43,960 bases of DNA, taken from assembly GCA_015501055.1 (NCBI GenBank), contig JADNYV010000288.1, positions 1 to 43,960 on the forward strand, written 5' to 3'. This DNA comes from Mucidula mucida (Eukaryota > Basidiomycota > Agaricomycetes > Agaricales > Physalacriaceae). Made by a program: the position numbers and the translations under genes. Position 1 is the first letter of the stretch. Each line of letters opens with the position of its first letter. Shown here one piece after another: positions 19,158-30,222 of the stretch. The notes under the pieces were generated by a model. It saw only the letters and a list, made by a program, of their open reading frames with translations. It had not been told where the DNA came from and did not search any database.

Positions 19158-20747
19158 TCATGAAGTATCCATATCCATTAAGGACACCTTCCTTCTCGAC
19201 CGCACCGAACCACATGTATCCAGCATCATCTTGTCCACGCTGAGGTCGGAATCCTCGCGTGTCAAATGCGCAACTGGATTTCGCCAAAACGCCTTGCCTG
19301 GTATCTGAAACAAATCCTGTTCTTCCGGAGACTCGACAAGAGCCAACGACCCATACTCGCGCACGCGGCGTCGAGCCTCCAGGCGCAGTTTCAGGCCATT
19401 CATTTCCGCTTCCAAGGTGGCAACGCGCCGCGCGCCGTCTGTCAGGGCGGACATCGTCTTGATTATCCCGGGTACGTTGGATTTAATGGCCGAGTAGGAC
19501 ACAGAGGATGGAAGCGTTCGACGCGGGGATGGCGGAGTCGGCAGGAGCAGTGATTGCGGCAATCGAGATGACCATGCTCTAGGCGGAAGAGGTTTGGGTG
19601 GCGCTAAAAGGGGCAGTATTTCGAGTAACTGAGATGGGGCTGGAGAATTATTAACAGTATCCTTAGGCGAGGCGACAGTTGGTTCGAATGATGGCGAAGG
19701 AGGAGCTGGACAAGGTAATGCAGTTGGAGGTTCGAATACAGGTAGGTCTACGGTCGGCTTGACTGGGGTCTGTCTGGAAGAAGGAACCACAGTTGTAGCC
19801 TGACTCCAAGGCGATCCGACCAGCGAATGAGATTTGACGTCTTGTCCCCACACTTTCGTGATTCGCCACGCGTCTAGATATGCGTGAGCGGAGAACGTCG
19901 TGTCGCTACTTGGTGGCGGGGTACTGCTATACACCCATTCACCATTAACTTCGTAGAACCCCTGTAAGAAATCCGCGGCAGTCATGCCATGATCTGCCTG
20001 CTGCTCGGTCAACTTGAACCCGTCGAAACCGGTGACACTCAGTCGTCGCCAGTCCGTCAAAACTAGAACAAAAGTAAGCCTTTGATCACGCTGATAATAT
20101 ACATCGCAACACTGACTTCTCTTCACAGGATCCTTGGCATATTCCGCTTCGCCATACTTTTCAACGAATGCCTTCAAGCGTTCCTGATCCGAAGTAAACC
20201 ACCCCAGGCGCAGTCGCGTCAACACACGGTCCATAGGAAGACAGCGCCAGCTTCTGCCCATCCCGCTAGTCGCAGCCTCTTTATGAGCAGCATCAAGGAA
20301 GGTGGTGCAGACATGGGAGGCATGAACGATGCCTGCAGCCGCTGTGTCCCAATCACCAGACGTCAGAGCGCGCCTTGCGCTCTCCCAGTAGCACTGCGCG
20401 TAATACATCAATGGAATGCGATACGCTTGCGGGATTACAGTCGATGCTCCGTGTCCATAAAAGACATGCGTGAACCAGGCGCGTTTCTTGGAAGACCCGG
20501 GAATAGCGAAGACGTGCGTGATGAGGTCCTGCATGATTTGGGATTTAGACTGCGAAGAGATGTCGGACGTTGGTAGCTCGGTAGAGTCGTTAGCTGAGTG
20601 GCATAATGGCGGTGGTGAAGCAGATGGGAGTTTGATGGTGACGGGGGAGTGCTCCCTCTTCAGCGGTTTGTTCCGGCTGGCTTCGGAAAAATCGCGATGC
20701 TTTGAGAGGCGTAGATGATGGCTCGGTCGGTGCATTGGAGAGTGCAT
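19158..20747 (-). CDS. Uncharacterised 529-residue protein
   Basis: A single uninterrupted frame runs from the ATG at 20747. The N-terminal 50 residues are basic and low complexity. Residues from about 70 to 285 look globular and rich in aromatic residues (AWFTHVFYGHG, YYAQCYWESARRAL, DWDTAAAGIVHASHVC, LRLGWFTSDQERL). They are followed by a long Pro/Ser-rich linker and then a predicted coiled-coil stretch (ARRVATLEAEMNGLKLRLEA) near residue 460. No catalytic motif is recognised. A 40-nt GT-to-AG stretch near 20056-20095 would break the frame if spliced, so I keep the gene intron-free. The layout, a helical N-terminal domain with a disordered linker and coiled coil, is common among agaricomycete proteins of unknown role. 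Confidence 0.7.
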   Translation of the reverse strand: MHSPMHRPSHHLRLSKHRDFSEASRNKPLKREHSPVTIKLPSASPPPLCHSANDSTELPTSDISSQSKSQIMQDLITHVFAIPGSSKKRAWFTHVFYGHGASTVIPQAYRIPLMYYAQCYWESARRALTSGDWDTAAAGIVHASHVCTTFLDAAHKEAATSGMGRSWRCLPMDRVLTRLRLGWFTSDQERLKAFVEKYGEAEYAKDPVKRSQCCDVYYQRDQRLTFVLVLTDWRRLSVTGFDGFKLTEQQADHGMTAADFLQGFYEVNGEWVYSSTPPPSSDTTFSAHAYLDAWRITKVWGQDVKSHSLVGSPWSQATTVVPSSRQTPVKPTVDLPVFEPPTALPCPAPPSPSFEPTVASPKDTVNNSPAPSQLLEILPLLAPPKPLPPRAWSSRLPQSLLLPTPPSPRRTLPSSVSYSAIKSNVPGIIKTMSALTDGARRVATLEAEMNGLKLRLEARRRVREYGSLALVESPEEQDLFQIPGKAFWRNPVAHLTREDSDLSVDKMMLDTCGSVRSRRKVSLMDMDTS

Positions 20748-23119
20748 GATTGCGTTCCGATAAGGATATTGAATAATTTAAAGACTTTGGAAATGTCTGT
20801 TAGCCTGAGACGTCATCACACGCAATCATCCGTCCTGAACACATACCGTTGAAATGGGTAGAGCTCCTCGAAGTTACGTTGAGTGTCGTGAAAATGCGAA
20901 GAGAAAGTTCATGAATGCAGCAGTGGCTACGGCGCGCAAGCTGTGTTCACGACGTGTCAAATTTCGTGTGAAATTCTGATGAAATTTTCGGGAACACACC
21001 AAGTCGAGGGCGGCAGAATCAAGATGGAGACCTTGTTCGTAAACGAAGGGGATGAAACAGAAGGTGGATGCCGTGCCGATATTAACGAGAAGTGTGGTGA
21101 GGGTCAGGAGGAAAAGACGGATTACCGGATTTGGACACGCTGTCCCTTTCAAAAAACTTCATCGCCATGGCGTACCTCCCAGCTTCCTGCGTCCCATTCC
21201 GTCTGTCGAGATCGTATCTTCAATGCATTTTAGTCGCTGGTACGGACTTGGCTGGCCTCTCTGCGGTATTTGAAAGTCCAGACAGTACCCCTGTAAGTTT
21301 GTGTAGCTGTCTTCGTAGGCCTCACAACACACAAGCCAAGACATGAATTCATGATTTGCGTGCGATAGTCGGCCAGACGAACAGAACAATATTATAGTCT
21401 GCTTGGCCTGTACAGTTGGTTACGCCACAGAGCTGTGTCGACTAGGACTACTGGAGACAGGCGTACATGGCTGGCATCGATAAAGCGAAATATATGTCAT
21501 CGTATTAACAAGGTCAGGATGACATGTGCTCTCATAAGTGTAACCTAATCAAACCAGACCAGCCAGATTGGCATAACTCCGACTGCTTCAAGTTCCCATA
21601 CCGATCGAAGAAGGTAGATGCACTACACCACGAGGATAGTTTTCAGACATAGCGATAACAAGGGTATATATGCGTATGTGCATCCAGCTCTTCTTCAGTC
21701 CGGACTATAGCCTTCGCAGTCTGGACTGACATCGCTGAGAGATTCAATCGCGCAAACCAGCAGCAAATACAAGTGGTTGTATCGTCGCTGTACAAGAAAG
21801 CTGTCATGAAGTGCGGCAGTACTGCTGATTAACAGCACCCCACTTTTCAAGGCACCCCGTATCGAAAAAGACCTACTCATTCATTAAGCGCCGCTGGCCA
21901 CATCTCGGATTCAGCCCACGACCAATAATTATCGATACCAAAAGAGAAGAGAAAGCATCTGGGGACTTCTTGGAGGTCAACGTATAGTTAGCCACGCCAC
22001 CTACATAGCGTAAATGATTTAGAATCAATAGAGAAGTGGCCTCCGAGTCCGAGTCCCGTTTTCGGTAGTTGAAGAACAGGGTTGTCGGTCGAGAGGCCGA
22101 AAGAGTACAAATAAATCGCGCACTCCAATTAAGGCTTACCCAGGAATAATCAACCAGCGTAGTGGAAACAATGGAAGGAAGCCTGTAGAAAGCAGGCAGT
22201 GCGACCCAGAGGATGCCGTTGGAGGATGACACGTGCTACGTTTCAAAGCAAGCTGATATGCACAGCCTATATACAAGTAGTCTGATAAATTACAAGTGAC
22301 TCTGATACTTTGGTGACGGATGTTCCTCCGGCTCACTGCGACCCGGTCTCGTGATCGCGATCACATCACGTTCTTTTCGCAAATTGAAATTAGCTAGGGA
22401 GCGAAACGGAAGAACCGCCCGGAAACGGAAGGATTCGTACGAAAGGCCCTGACAGGGACATTCGTACGAAAGTTTCGTACGAAGCGCGGTTGATCGCGAA
22501 AGCCACGCTACACAGCCACCTGTCCAAATTAGGTAGGTTGCCCGCGCCTCACATTCACGAGGTCAGCCATTTGTCGTCTTGAAGCTTCTCACCGCGTCAA
22601 AAACAATTTTCTCATGCAACAGTAAATATGTAGCAATGTAGTCTAAGTCTAAAAGTGTAAATATAGGCAGTTGAAGTATGTAGAATATCCTTGCATAGTA
22701 GTAGGAGTAAGTTATGGAGTATTAGAGGACCACTCGTCTCCGCACGTTCATGTGAGTACTCAGCACGCAGACGGAGAGACGGCAGCAACACAAAGAATTT
22801 GTTGCACCTTTTATTGAACAGACTTAAAGTAAAAGAAATGGTACAAGATATTTAGACAAGAGTCCATAATATTTGACATAGCTCTGAACTCTCAATATAG
22901 ACACATAGGTGTATTGGACGTCACATAGCGCAACACAAAGACAACACAATGGACGTAGTGGCTACGGCTATGCTGAGGTAACCCATCACGAAAACCGCCA
23001 AACCGTGTGAATGTGCCCGTTTCGTCCGTGTCCGTGAGATCGCGGTACGGCACACCCGGATTCGCGAAACCCTAAACCGTTTTGGTCCCTAAAATTAGCG
23101 TTCCTTGACTCTTACGACC
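20748..23119. other. Gene-poor 2.3-kb interval
   Basis: No exon chain with family resemblance is found. Short open frames, for example minus 20874-21152 with a hydrophobic stretch and minus 21873-22232, lack splicing or homology support. The clearest structure is a cluster of three palindromes at 22434-22483. The upstream region of the F-box gene lies at the right end. Confidence 0.5.
22434..22483. promoter_or_regulatory. Cluster of three TTCGTACGAA palindromes
   Basis: The perfect 10-bp palindrome TTCGTACGAA occurs at 22434-22443, 22461-22470 and 22474-22483. Three copies in 50 bp is far above chance. Such clusters suggest sites for a dimeric DNA-binding protein, but no target gene is assignable; the F-box gene starts 640 bp downstream. 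Confidence 0.5.
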
Positions 23120-24152
23120 ATGGCGGACACAAAGCGACCGAAACGAGCGCGAAAGACGCATGCTATACAATATATCGATTCTGACGGTCATGACGACGAG
23201 TCCGAATCTGACGAGGAAAAGCCGCCTACTAAGCGCATCAAGACACGTGCCACCAAAGGATCGACGAAACGGAAGGGCAAGGGAAAACCGGCGGGCGCGT
23301 TCCAGCAATTGCCTGTTGAGCTCATTCTGGAGGTGTGTAGGGGATGCTCCATTCATGCCAGGCTCTTCCTTAGTCCCCATCGCGACAGATCATATCATAC
23401 CTCGCACCGAAGAACTTGGTGGCGCTTATGTTTCTCTCCCGCGGATTCTATGAGATGCTATACGACGACTCCTCGGTGTCTCTCATCATGTGGCAGAAAT
23501 CTCGCTTGAACGAAATTGTGGCAGTACCCGCTCCGCCCCGTCAAATGACGGAGCTACGGTGGGCCCGATTTCTCTACGAGACGCATTGCCAAGTTCGTTG
23601 GGATTTTTTTTTTATCGTGAACGTTGTCCTCATCCAACGCGCTTAAGATGTGCGGGTCGACACGGGCGAAACTTACCCACCTGTTCTCTCTTCGGAAACG
23701 TGTTTGTTCAAAGTGTATGTCCGTCAAGTACGTTGGATATTCCCTCAATGCTCTCTGCTGTGACTCAGCCAGTGTATAGTCTAGTACGGGGCTCTGACCG
23801 CCCAAATACATTCCTCAAAAAATACCCCTTCGCCAGTGTCAGCGCACTTGCCTTACTTTTGCCTTCGGGTATGCCTTCACTGTCGCTTGAAGTCGTTGCG
23901 TAACAAACTTGAAATCCTCCAGATAAAGACCCCAGTGGAAACGCTCTTCTTCACGAACGGCTCACTAGTGAAAGGCGCAAGCGTGTCATCGTATATAGGT
24001 TTTACCACTGGGAGTCGCACATCCCAGCTGTGCTCAGGCGTTTAGGTAAGGAACACCCGGATGTATACTTCGGCGAACGTCAGCCCGCAGAGTCGGATTC
24101 TTACCGAACCTTCTTTGCAGAGGAAAGCGATCGCATCCAATCTACGCTGATG
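23120..24152 (+). CDS. F-box protein with CxxC zinc-binding pair, 3-prime end unresolved
   Basis: Exon 1 is 23120-23332. Exon 2 is 23389-23592, exon 3 is 23648-23727, exon 4 about 23777-23837 and exon 5 about 23923-24152, joined by GT-AG introns of about 50-85 nt. The N-terminus is basic and acidic with nuclear-type KR clusters (KRPKRARK, KRIKTR). The F-box spans exons 1-2: LPVELILE, then IISYLAPKNLVALMFLSRGF, then WQKSRLNEI and ARFLYETHCQ. Exon 3 gives CGSTRAKLTHLFSLRKRVCSKC, pairing with the preceding HC to form the zinc-binding cysteine pairs common in agaricomycete F-box proteins. Exon 5 (ERLTSERRKRVIVYRFYHWE) is charged and helical. It probably recruits substrates to an SCF ubiquitin ligase, by family knowledge. 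After GTGAGT at 24153 I cannot trace a convincing further exon, so the gene may extend to about 24900 or be 3-prime degraded. Confidence 0.7.
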
Positions 24153-25010
24153 GTGAGTCAACGTTGTTTTTGGTCCTCAGACTGTGCACCGATTTCTTGT
24201 GTGCTAGCATGCCAATACCTGCTGTATCTGGGAAAAGACGATGCTTGCACAATCAGGAGCTTCGGCAGCCAGCTCAAAGACATTAAATTAGTGGCGTGTG
24301 GTATCATTGACGGCTTTCAAATGGCATTCAGTTTTCTCGCATGGTGCTGTCGCCTCGAAACTACAAGCTCTAGGCGTCTCGAAACTCTTCACTGGTCATG
24401 ATATTTGGATTATGATACTGATATTGCTTAGCGATGCGGGCATTCTCTGACTACGCATCTTTGTACTCGGCGTTTGTTAGCTTCTGGGATGCACCGCTAG
24501 ACGTTCGTCTCATACCGTGCCCGATGCACCGTCATCGACTTCATCACGCCCTTGGAGCCGGTGTGCAGTCACCGAGACGACAGTCTGCATTCGTAAGTGA
24601 TAGCATTAGGACATCAGCTTCGAAACCTTCTGAAACACTGTTTATAGGGAGTAGGTAATGCCTGCTTAATTACGCCCGTACAAGCAGCGTGTCCTCCGAA
24701 CTTCTTCGGCCAGTGTTCTCACCGGTAGCGCTATTACTGAATTCGACAAATTGATTGCTGCTCTTGCCCGATGCCGCCGAAGACGGCTCATGCACCGATT
24801 GGTTGACGAGACATCTTCGCACCAATATGACCAGTGTATGTCTCGCTTATGTTATACGTACACGCGTAGCACGGATGTTATAGGTACACAGGCTCCAAAT
24901 GTACACCTTGTCTGAAGACCACCATCATGTCTGCGCGGCTAGCCGAGTCCGCATACCTACATCAGGCAGTGAATCGCCAGTCGTTTTGCATTAACACTGT
25001 TCTTCTTGCC
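24153..25010 (+). other. Unresolved 3-prime part of the F-box gene and promoter of the hydrolase
   Basis: Short open stretches (for example FDKLIAALARCRRRRLM near 24760) could be decayed or unrecognised F-box exons. No continuous chain was found. The last 100 nt precede the hydrolase ATG. Confidence 0.35.
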
Positions 25011-26356
25011 ATGCCCTTCACACTCCCTTTCATCACTCTCCTTGTCATCACTCTCCTTTTTTCGTTCGTTATTGCCCAACAGTATGCTGGACAATCAACC
25101 AATCTTCCACGCCTTCCGCCGACGATTACAGGAGGGGAACTCGCATTCTTCAATATCAAGGATACGAACGGCGGCAACGTGACAATGGCGAACTATTTCT
25201 CGCTTCCGAACGGGCAGCGGCAAGTCACTCACAAGGTATGTGTGGTCCTTTAATGAGCAGTGCAGTGCTCATAGTCGCTACTGCGCAGGTTCAACGAGCG
25301 GTGGTCTGTGTTCATGGTTCGGGGGAAGACCCTCAAACTTACTTTGCCGCTCTTTTTTCAGGTTGAGTAGACTGTACATCTCCTTCCAATGCGAGAACTC
25401 AAGCTATCCTCAGGTCTTAATAAGGCGGCGGCGCAAAACCCGGAGGTCAACCAAGATGCAGTCGTCCTGATGGCACCTCTTTTCCCCAGCGACAACAGCG
25501 ACTGGTCGAGATCTGATCTCGCCACTTTCAAAGGTTGGTGTACCATCTCGTTTGACGAGTTTCGTCGTGCCTTATTCTTACCCAAGGTCGGGGGTGGTAC
25601 ATTGGCGAGACGAGTGTCTATCCTGCCACACAGAACGTGTCTTCATTTGATGTGCTAGACCAGATTACGCAGTACTTCAGCGACGTATCGATATACCCGA
25701 ATATGAAGGAGATCGTTATCGCTGGTCATAGTATGGGCGCTCAGATGGTCCAGCGATATGTCGCAGTTGGCAAAGAGTTGTTTTCGCACGGTATTTGGCT
25801 TCTTCGTTTTCGAAGGGGTATCCACTCATAGATGAACAGTGCCTATTACTTACTGGATCGCGAACCCCAGTACGCTCTTGTGGTAGGGCTTTCACGTGCA
25901 CGTCTTACAAATGCAAATTCTTACAATTGTTAAGGCTGAACGATAAGCGCCCCAGTGACACCTCTTCTTGCCCCAACTACAACGACTGGGGACACGGACT
26001 GGATGGTTACTATCTGGACTACGAGCACACATTTGTGAACACCCTTGGAAATCTTGGCGCCGTCCGTCTGCGCTACCAACGTAAGCGCATCGCGTATGCT
26101 CGTGGACTCAACGACTTCGGAAACTATATCCTAAACGGAGAGTGTTCGCCATGTACTACGGGGTACGATGTCATCCTCCACTTACAACCTCAACGCGACT
26201 AATACTGCATATAGATCGAACCGTGGGGAGAGGCTATACAACTTCTTCGACGTGTTTCCTCCAGATGTAGGAGACACCGTGGATTACGTCGAGGGGATTG
26301 GCCACAATGGTATACAGATGGCACAAACTCAGGCCGGTCTGAATCGGCTTTTGTGA
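25011..26356 (+). CDS. Secreted alpha/beta hydrolase
   Basis: Seven exons: 25011-25235, 25289-25361, 25414-25533, 25587-25790, 25840-25882, 25935-26162 and 26215-26356. Introns of 49-53 nt are all GT-AG and phases agree, giving 344 residues. The ATG at 25011 starts a classical signal peptide (MPFTLPFITLLVITLLFSFV, then IAQQ); an upstream in-frame ATG at 24927 would bury it. After about 65 residues comes the hydrolase core with VVCVHGSGEDP, the oxyanion-side strand. The nucleophile elbow GHSMG has Ser at about residue 188, and a C-terminal GIGHNGIQM has the likely catalytic His at about residue 328. The acid is probably one of the Asp/Glu in the NDWGHGLDGYYLDYEHTF region. Substrate is unknown; extracellular esterase-type chemistry is inferred. 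The gene is intact, unlike many neighbours. Confidence 0.87.
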
Positions 26357-26577
26357 GTGCTCAACAATCAAGCTATCATTGTCGTAGATTACGTTCACAC
26401 AGCTTTGACAATTTCAATGGTAACGGATCTCGTCATGCGAGTACTGGGGAAAGAGGTCCTTCCCATCGGCCTGGTCAGGCGGAGACATGTCCTTGAAACA
26501 TATACCGCTACTTAGAATCTTAGACGGATCGCTATTCACTAGACGTTTGATTCCCTATTTCACTTCAATGCATAACA

Positions 26578-28419
26578 TCATTCATAGCTGCATGTCGACT
26601 GTTCCGAATCAAAGAAACAGACCCCGTTGGTAGTAACCGTCATGCTTGGAAACGGTACTTTCCAAGACACCCAAAGAACGTCTTTCGGATACTCCTGAAG
26701 ACATTTGTCGTCGACGTGATACACTTGAACGGGCAAGTGTTCCTCTGTGAAATCGATAGCGAGTCGTATTTCCCTGAGCTCGAGTTCGGGATGGCGTTTT
26801 GAATATTCCAACCGGCATTCCGCTAAAGCAGCTTTTCGAGGACTGGTGAAGATTTCGTATCGGACGAGATGATCGATTACTGCGACTTGATAACTGCCCT
26901 CTAGGAACGCGATGGAGGAACCGACTGAGGACGTGCTAGTTAGTCTTCTTCCGGAAAGCACGCCACGGTACTTACATCGATAGGAATTACTCCTAGATCT
27001 ATCTCGACACTTGCTTTGATGTGAGAGCCAGTCAGCTTTCTGACAGATGCGTGAGCAATAGAAGTCCTTCGCGCAATTGCTGCAAGAGTAAGAGCAATAA
27101 CTTCTTTGACACTGTATAGTGGTCGAAGATTGAGTGAAGCCTCTGAAAGTTTGAAAGAGACACTACCTGAGAAAACGAGCACAAGCAAAACTGTCGGACA
27201 TCGAGGTGTGTCATGACACTTCTTCTTGCAAGAAGAAGTATATAAGCATGGCGAGCTTCTTCGGGGACCAGGCTTGGATCGATGCAAGTCGCTCTCAGAA
27301 CCTGGTCTATGCGTCGAAAGATGTATGGGTCGATGCACTTCATAGAGAGCGTTGTGAACACTTTAAACATGCACATCGAGAGGCCATAGGTAACCGGATT
27401 CGGCGGTAGCAGCAAGCTTTCGAGTACAGTACGGTTGAATGGTAGGTTCCGATCCGATTCGTTGAGTCCTAGATTGAGATAGGTCGCACAAATACGGGGT
27501 ATGTCCTCCAAGCTAGGAGGAGGATGACGAGCTAGGTAGCACAAGAGTTTGAGGACGGTAGTCATAGTTCCATGGTGAAATAACACCACGCGGAACGTGG
27601 CAGGGGCAGAAGCCGTGATCACCAGAAATTGGAGTGTCGCCACAACTGTTGTCATATCCTTCCGACGAGCAGCGCGAAGGATAGATTTGACTCGATGAGA
27701 GCAGGACACGGCCATGTCTTCGGGAATAGACCGAAGAAGGGAAACATATGTTTTGCTGGATCCCTCAGCCTTCTTGTCCATGTGCATTGGCGTCGCCAGA
27801 CATCGGTTCATGCTGCAGTGTGCCCCGGCGCCGTATGATTCAACAAGACTAAAGATCTTGATCCACGACTTCAGCATGGAGTTGAGCACGAGATCAGACA
27901 TAAGTGTCTTGTAGAACCCTCCTTTCGAATCGACGACGGGGTTGGTCATGTCGCCAATGATCACGGACAGCGGCTCGAGAATAGCGGGGATGTATTCGGG
28001 AAGCGTGAGATCGTTGAGATCAGACGAGAACTCGGAAAAGAATCTCGCAGCGTAGTCGACTATGACAGGCCATAGATCGGATACACGGCGGCGGACGGAC
28101 AAGCCACCTTCTCGACTCATATACATGTAGTCCTTGAGTCCTCGAAGACAAGCTGCTTCAACGTTAAGTTCTGTAGGCTCGAGGGATAGAAGTAGCACGT
28201 CTGGTGCGGCGGCACGACAAAGCCAGAACGAGATGATCTCCGCAAGGTGCGAAAAGTAAGCTGAATGTCGAATCACAATGCCCGTTGCACGAGGTATAGC
28301 ATCAAGCGCTTCAGAAGGAGACGAAAGCGCAGCTCTCTATGAATGATGAAGATACATACTCATGGAGAGTACCTCACACGTACCTTGAGCGCTTCGATGT
28401 TGAGGGAACCCGTCTGCAT
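26578..28419 (-). CDS. MYND-type zinc-finger protein
   Basis: Exons are 28419-28384, 28336-27167, 27111-26976 and 26924-26578, with GT-AG introns of 47, 55 and 51 nt and consistent phases, giving about 562 residues. The first exon (MQTGSLNIEALK) was chosen because the long second exon has no in-frame ATG after its upstream stop. The long N-terminal part is alpha-helical, with HEAT-like text (VIVDYAARFFSEFS, VLKLLCYLARHPPPS). The third exon encodes the zinc cluster CSNCAKDFYCSRICQ with ADWLSHQSKC, giving C-x2-C-x4-YC-x3-C-x7-H-x3-C; further cysteines just before (CLC, YCSYSC) could supply the first pair. The C-terminal 130 residues follow the finger, as in many agaricomycete MYND proteins. MYND fingers mediate protein-protein contacts; a partner is not inferable. 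Confidence 0.82.
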
Positions 28420-28877
28420 GGGAGGCTTTGGTTCGGGATGGAGGTCAGAAGGTGGTGCAAGGTGAGAGCGACTCTATTGAGGGAGGGCACTGCGCTATAT
28501 ATATCCTATCGTGATGCACAGCACCTTGTCCTCTAAAAACAATAAGACATAATAAAAACCTTTGTTCCTATTGTGATTGGCGACAAACTCTGATGGGGCG
28601 GAGGTCGGCCCGAATGACCGAGCCTTGACTCACTCTCCTCACGCTTGATTACTTCCACCTCATCGCCATTTCACCTAAAGACATACAAGAAGGAAATGGG
28701 GGCTTTGCTGCATGAATGCAGGGCGCGGCGGAGGAGACGACGGGACGGTGAGCCGCAATGGAAGCTTCCCTCTGTAAGGGAGTCGGTATATCCTTTCCTA
28801 ATGGGAACGATGCGTGTGAGATTGCTTCATCATACTCCATTAGTATTCAGTGTTCTACCTAAGTTGTTGAGTACAAA
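28420..28877. other. Intergenic region, no gene seen
   Basis: It contains the upstream region of the MYND gene, with a TATATATA-like run at 28497-28504 on the opposite side. A weak plus-strand frame at 28645-28971 overlaps the end of the next gene and lacks support. Confidence 0.5.
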
Positions 28878-30104
28878 TCAGTCTATATCTAGATATCTAC
28901 GCGCCCTCAATGTCTTCATCGCCTCGTATTCGTTCCTTTCCGTCTCTGGACCCTCATCCGAGATATCGTAGTTGAGGAAAAACGCTGCCAGGACCATTTC
29001 CAGCATGCCGCGCCCCCGCAACCATCTACCGACCATTCGTTTATGAGCGTCGCAACATTCGGTAACATGCCAAAGTAATCGACATGTGTCCCAGTCTGTC
29101 ATGTCCTTCATTATTTCGTGCGGTCTGAGATCCTCCTCAGGAACTGTCGAATGGAAATTAACGAAGACCACACCCGCTCCTGAGTCCGTGAGCAGTATGT
29201 GGTCCGGGATATGGAGATCACAGTGAACAACGCCATTTTCGTGAAGTTCGGTGACTGCTTTCAGTAGCCGTGGAAGCTAAGGGGTATTAGAATTTGTGTG
29301 CAGTTCAGAATACGTAGAATGACCATTGATGCACGCTTTATGAAATTTTTTGTCAGAACCGCGGATGGGATAGGTAATTTCCCAGGATGAGCATTCTCCG
29401 ACATCCATGCACCGAGTGTGCGACCTTCAATGTATTCAGTAATGAAGACGTATGCGTCCTCGTCGTTTGGCATCTTGATCTGTTGTATCATGTGAGATTT
29501 GGATTCGCCCGAATGTACAGCGACGTACCTGGTGAAGCCCATAAGAGTATGGAATAACCCCCCCTTGAAGGCGTTGAAGTTTTTCAAGAACGAGAAAGTC
29601 GTGAGCGACGAGAGTAATAGGATGCGTAACGCGCACTCTAGAAATGTCCATGTGCCGGTCAGAGGTATCTGGAATTGTCATGCGGGACTGTTGAGCAATC
29701 TTCAGCACGACGCATCCCACAGAAGTCTCGGAGTCCTGGTCATTGATTCCCACCACGTCGGCAAGCCAAGTATGTGGCCTTGCATGCTTCTCGTCCCGCA
29801 AAGGACGCGTAAGAACCAATTTCCCATCAAGCGCTCTCTTGCTTCGGTTGGCGTCTAAACGTAAAAGTGGGGGAGGCATGCGAAAACCCGCAGCGACGTC
29901 CTCTGGAGAAGGGCACCCCTTCAAAGGCAACGTCACTACTGACGCGAGGCGCAATGACTCCTCCAGCGGATACACTTCCTGCTGGTTGTGGTACTTCCGC
30001 CATTTCTGACAGTCGCGGAACAAGTCCTGGTACGTATGATATACCCTTCTGGGGGTACGCTCCATGTCATTGACGGTGGCGGTAGACAGTAAAGAGCAAG
30101 GCAT
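28878..30104 (-). CDS. Type II kinase-like protein, least eroded HRD
   Basis: Exons are 30104-29529, 29479-29324 and 29276-28878. Intron 29480-29528 is GTACGT-CAG; intron 29277-29323 begins with the weaker donor GTCATT and has a CTAAT branch. The product is about 376 residues. Exon 1 ends HTWLADVVGI, VVLKIAQQS (beta-3 lysine kept) and GGVIPYSYGLHQ. Exon 2 (IKMPNDEDAYVFITEYIEG) is beta-5 and the hinge. Exon 3 has AVTELHENGVVHCDLHIPDH, with an intact HCD but the Mg-binding Asn replaced by Asp, then VVFVNFHST, with DFG changed to NFH. The C-lobe is short. It resembles the type II copies at 3-17 kb but is the most divergent and possibly nearest the ancestral state. It is divergently arranged, 118 nt from the reductase copy at 30223. 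Confidence 0.8.
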
Positions 30105-30154
30105 TGTAAGTTGTTCAGAACAAGGAGGATGATGCTCGGTGAGGTGTGGACGTA

Positions 30155-30164
30155 GCTTTTATAC
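30155..30164 (-). promoter_or_regulatory. TATA-like box of the 30104 gene
   Basis: GTATAAAAGC on the minus strand lies about 50 nt upstream of the ATG at 30104. The 118-nt interval is shared with the divergent reductase copy. Confidence 0.55.
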
Positions 30165-30222
30165 TTCTCGAGTAGCGGAGCTTCAATCTGAAACAGTACG
30201 CCTACTGTACAGTGTACACACG

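Noticed and set aside
20056..20095. Possible intron (GT to CTAG, 40 nt) in the 529-residue gene
   Set aside because: Removing it shifts the frame to an immediate stop; the continuous frame is better supported.
20874..21152. Minus-strand 92-codon frame with a hydrophobic segment
   Set aside because: No neighbouring exon, no paralog, and the composition fits chance in a gene-poor interval.
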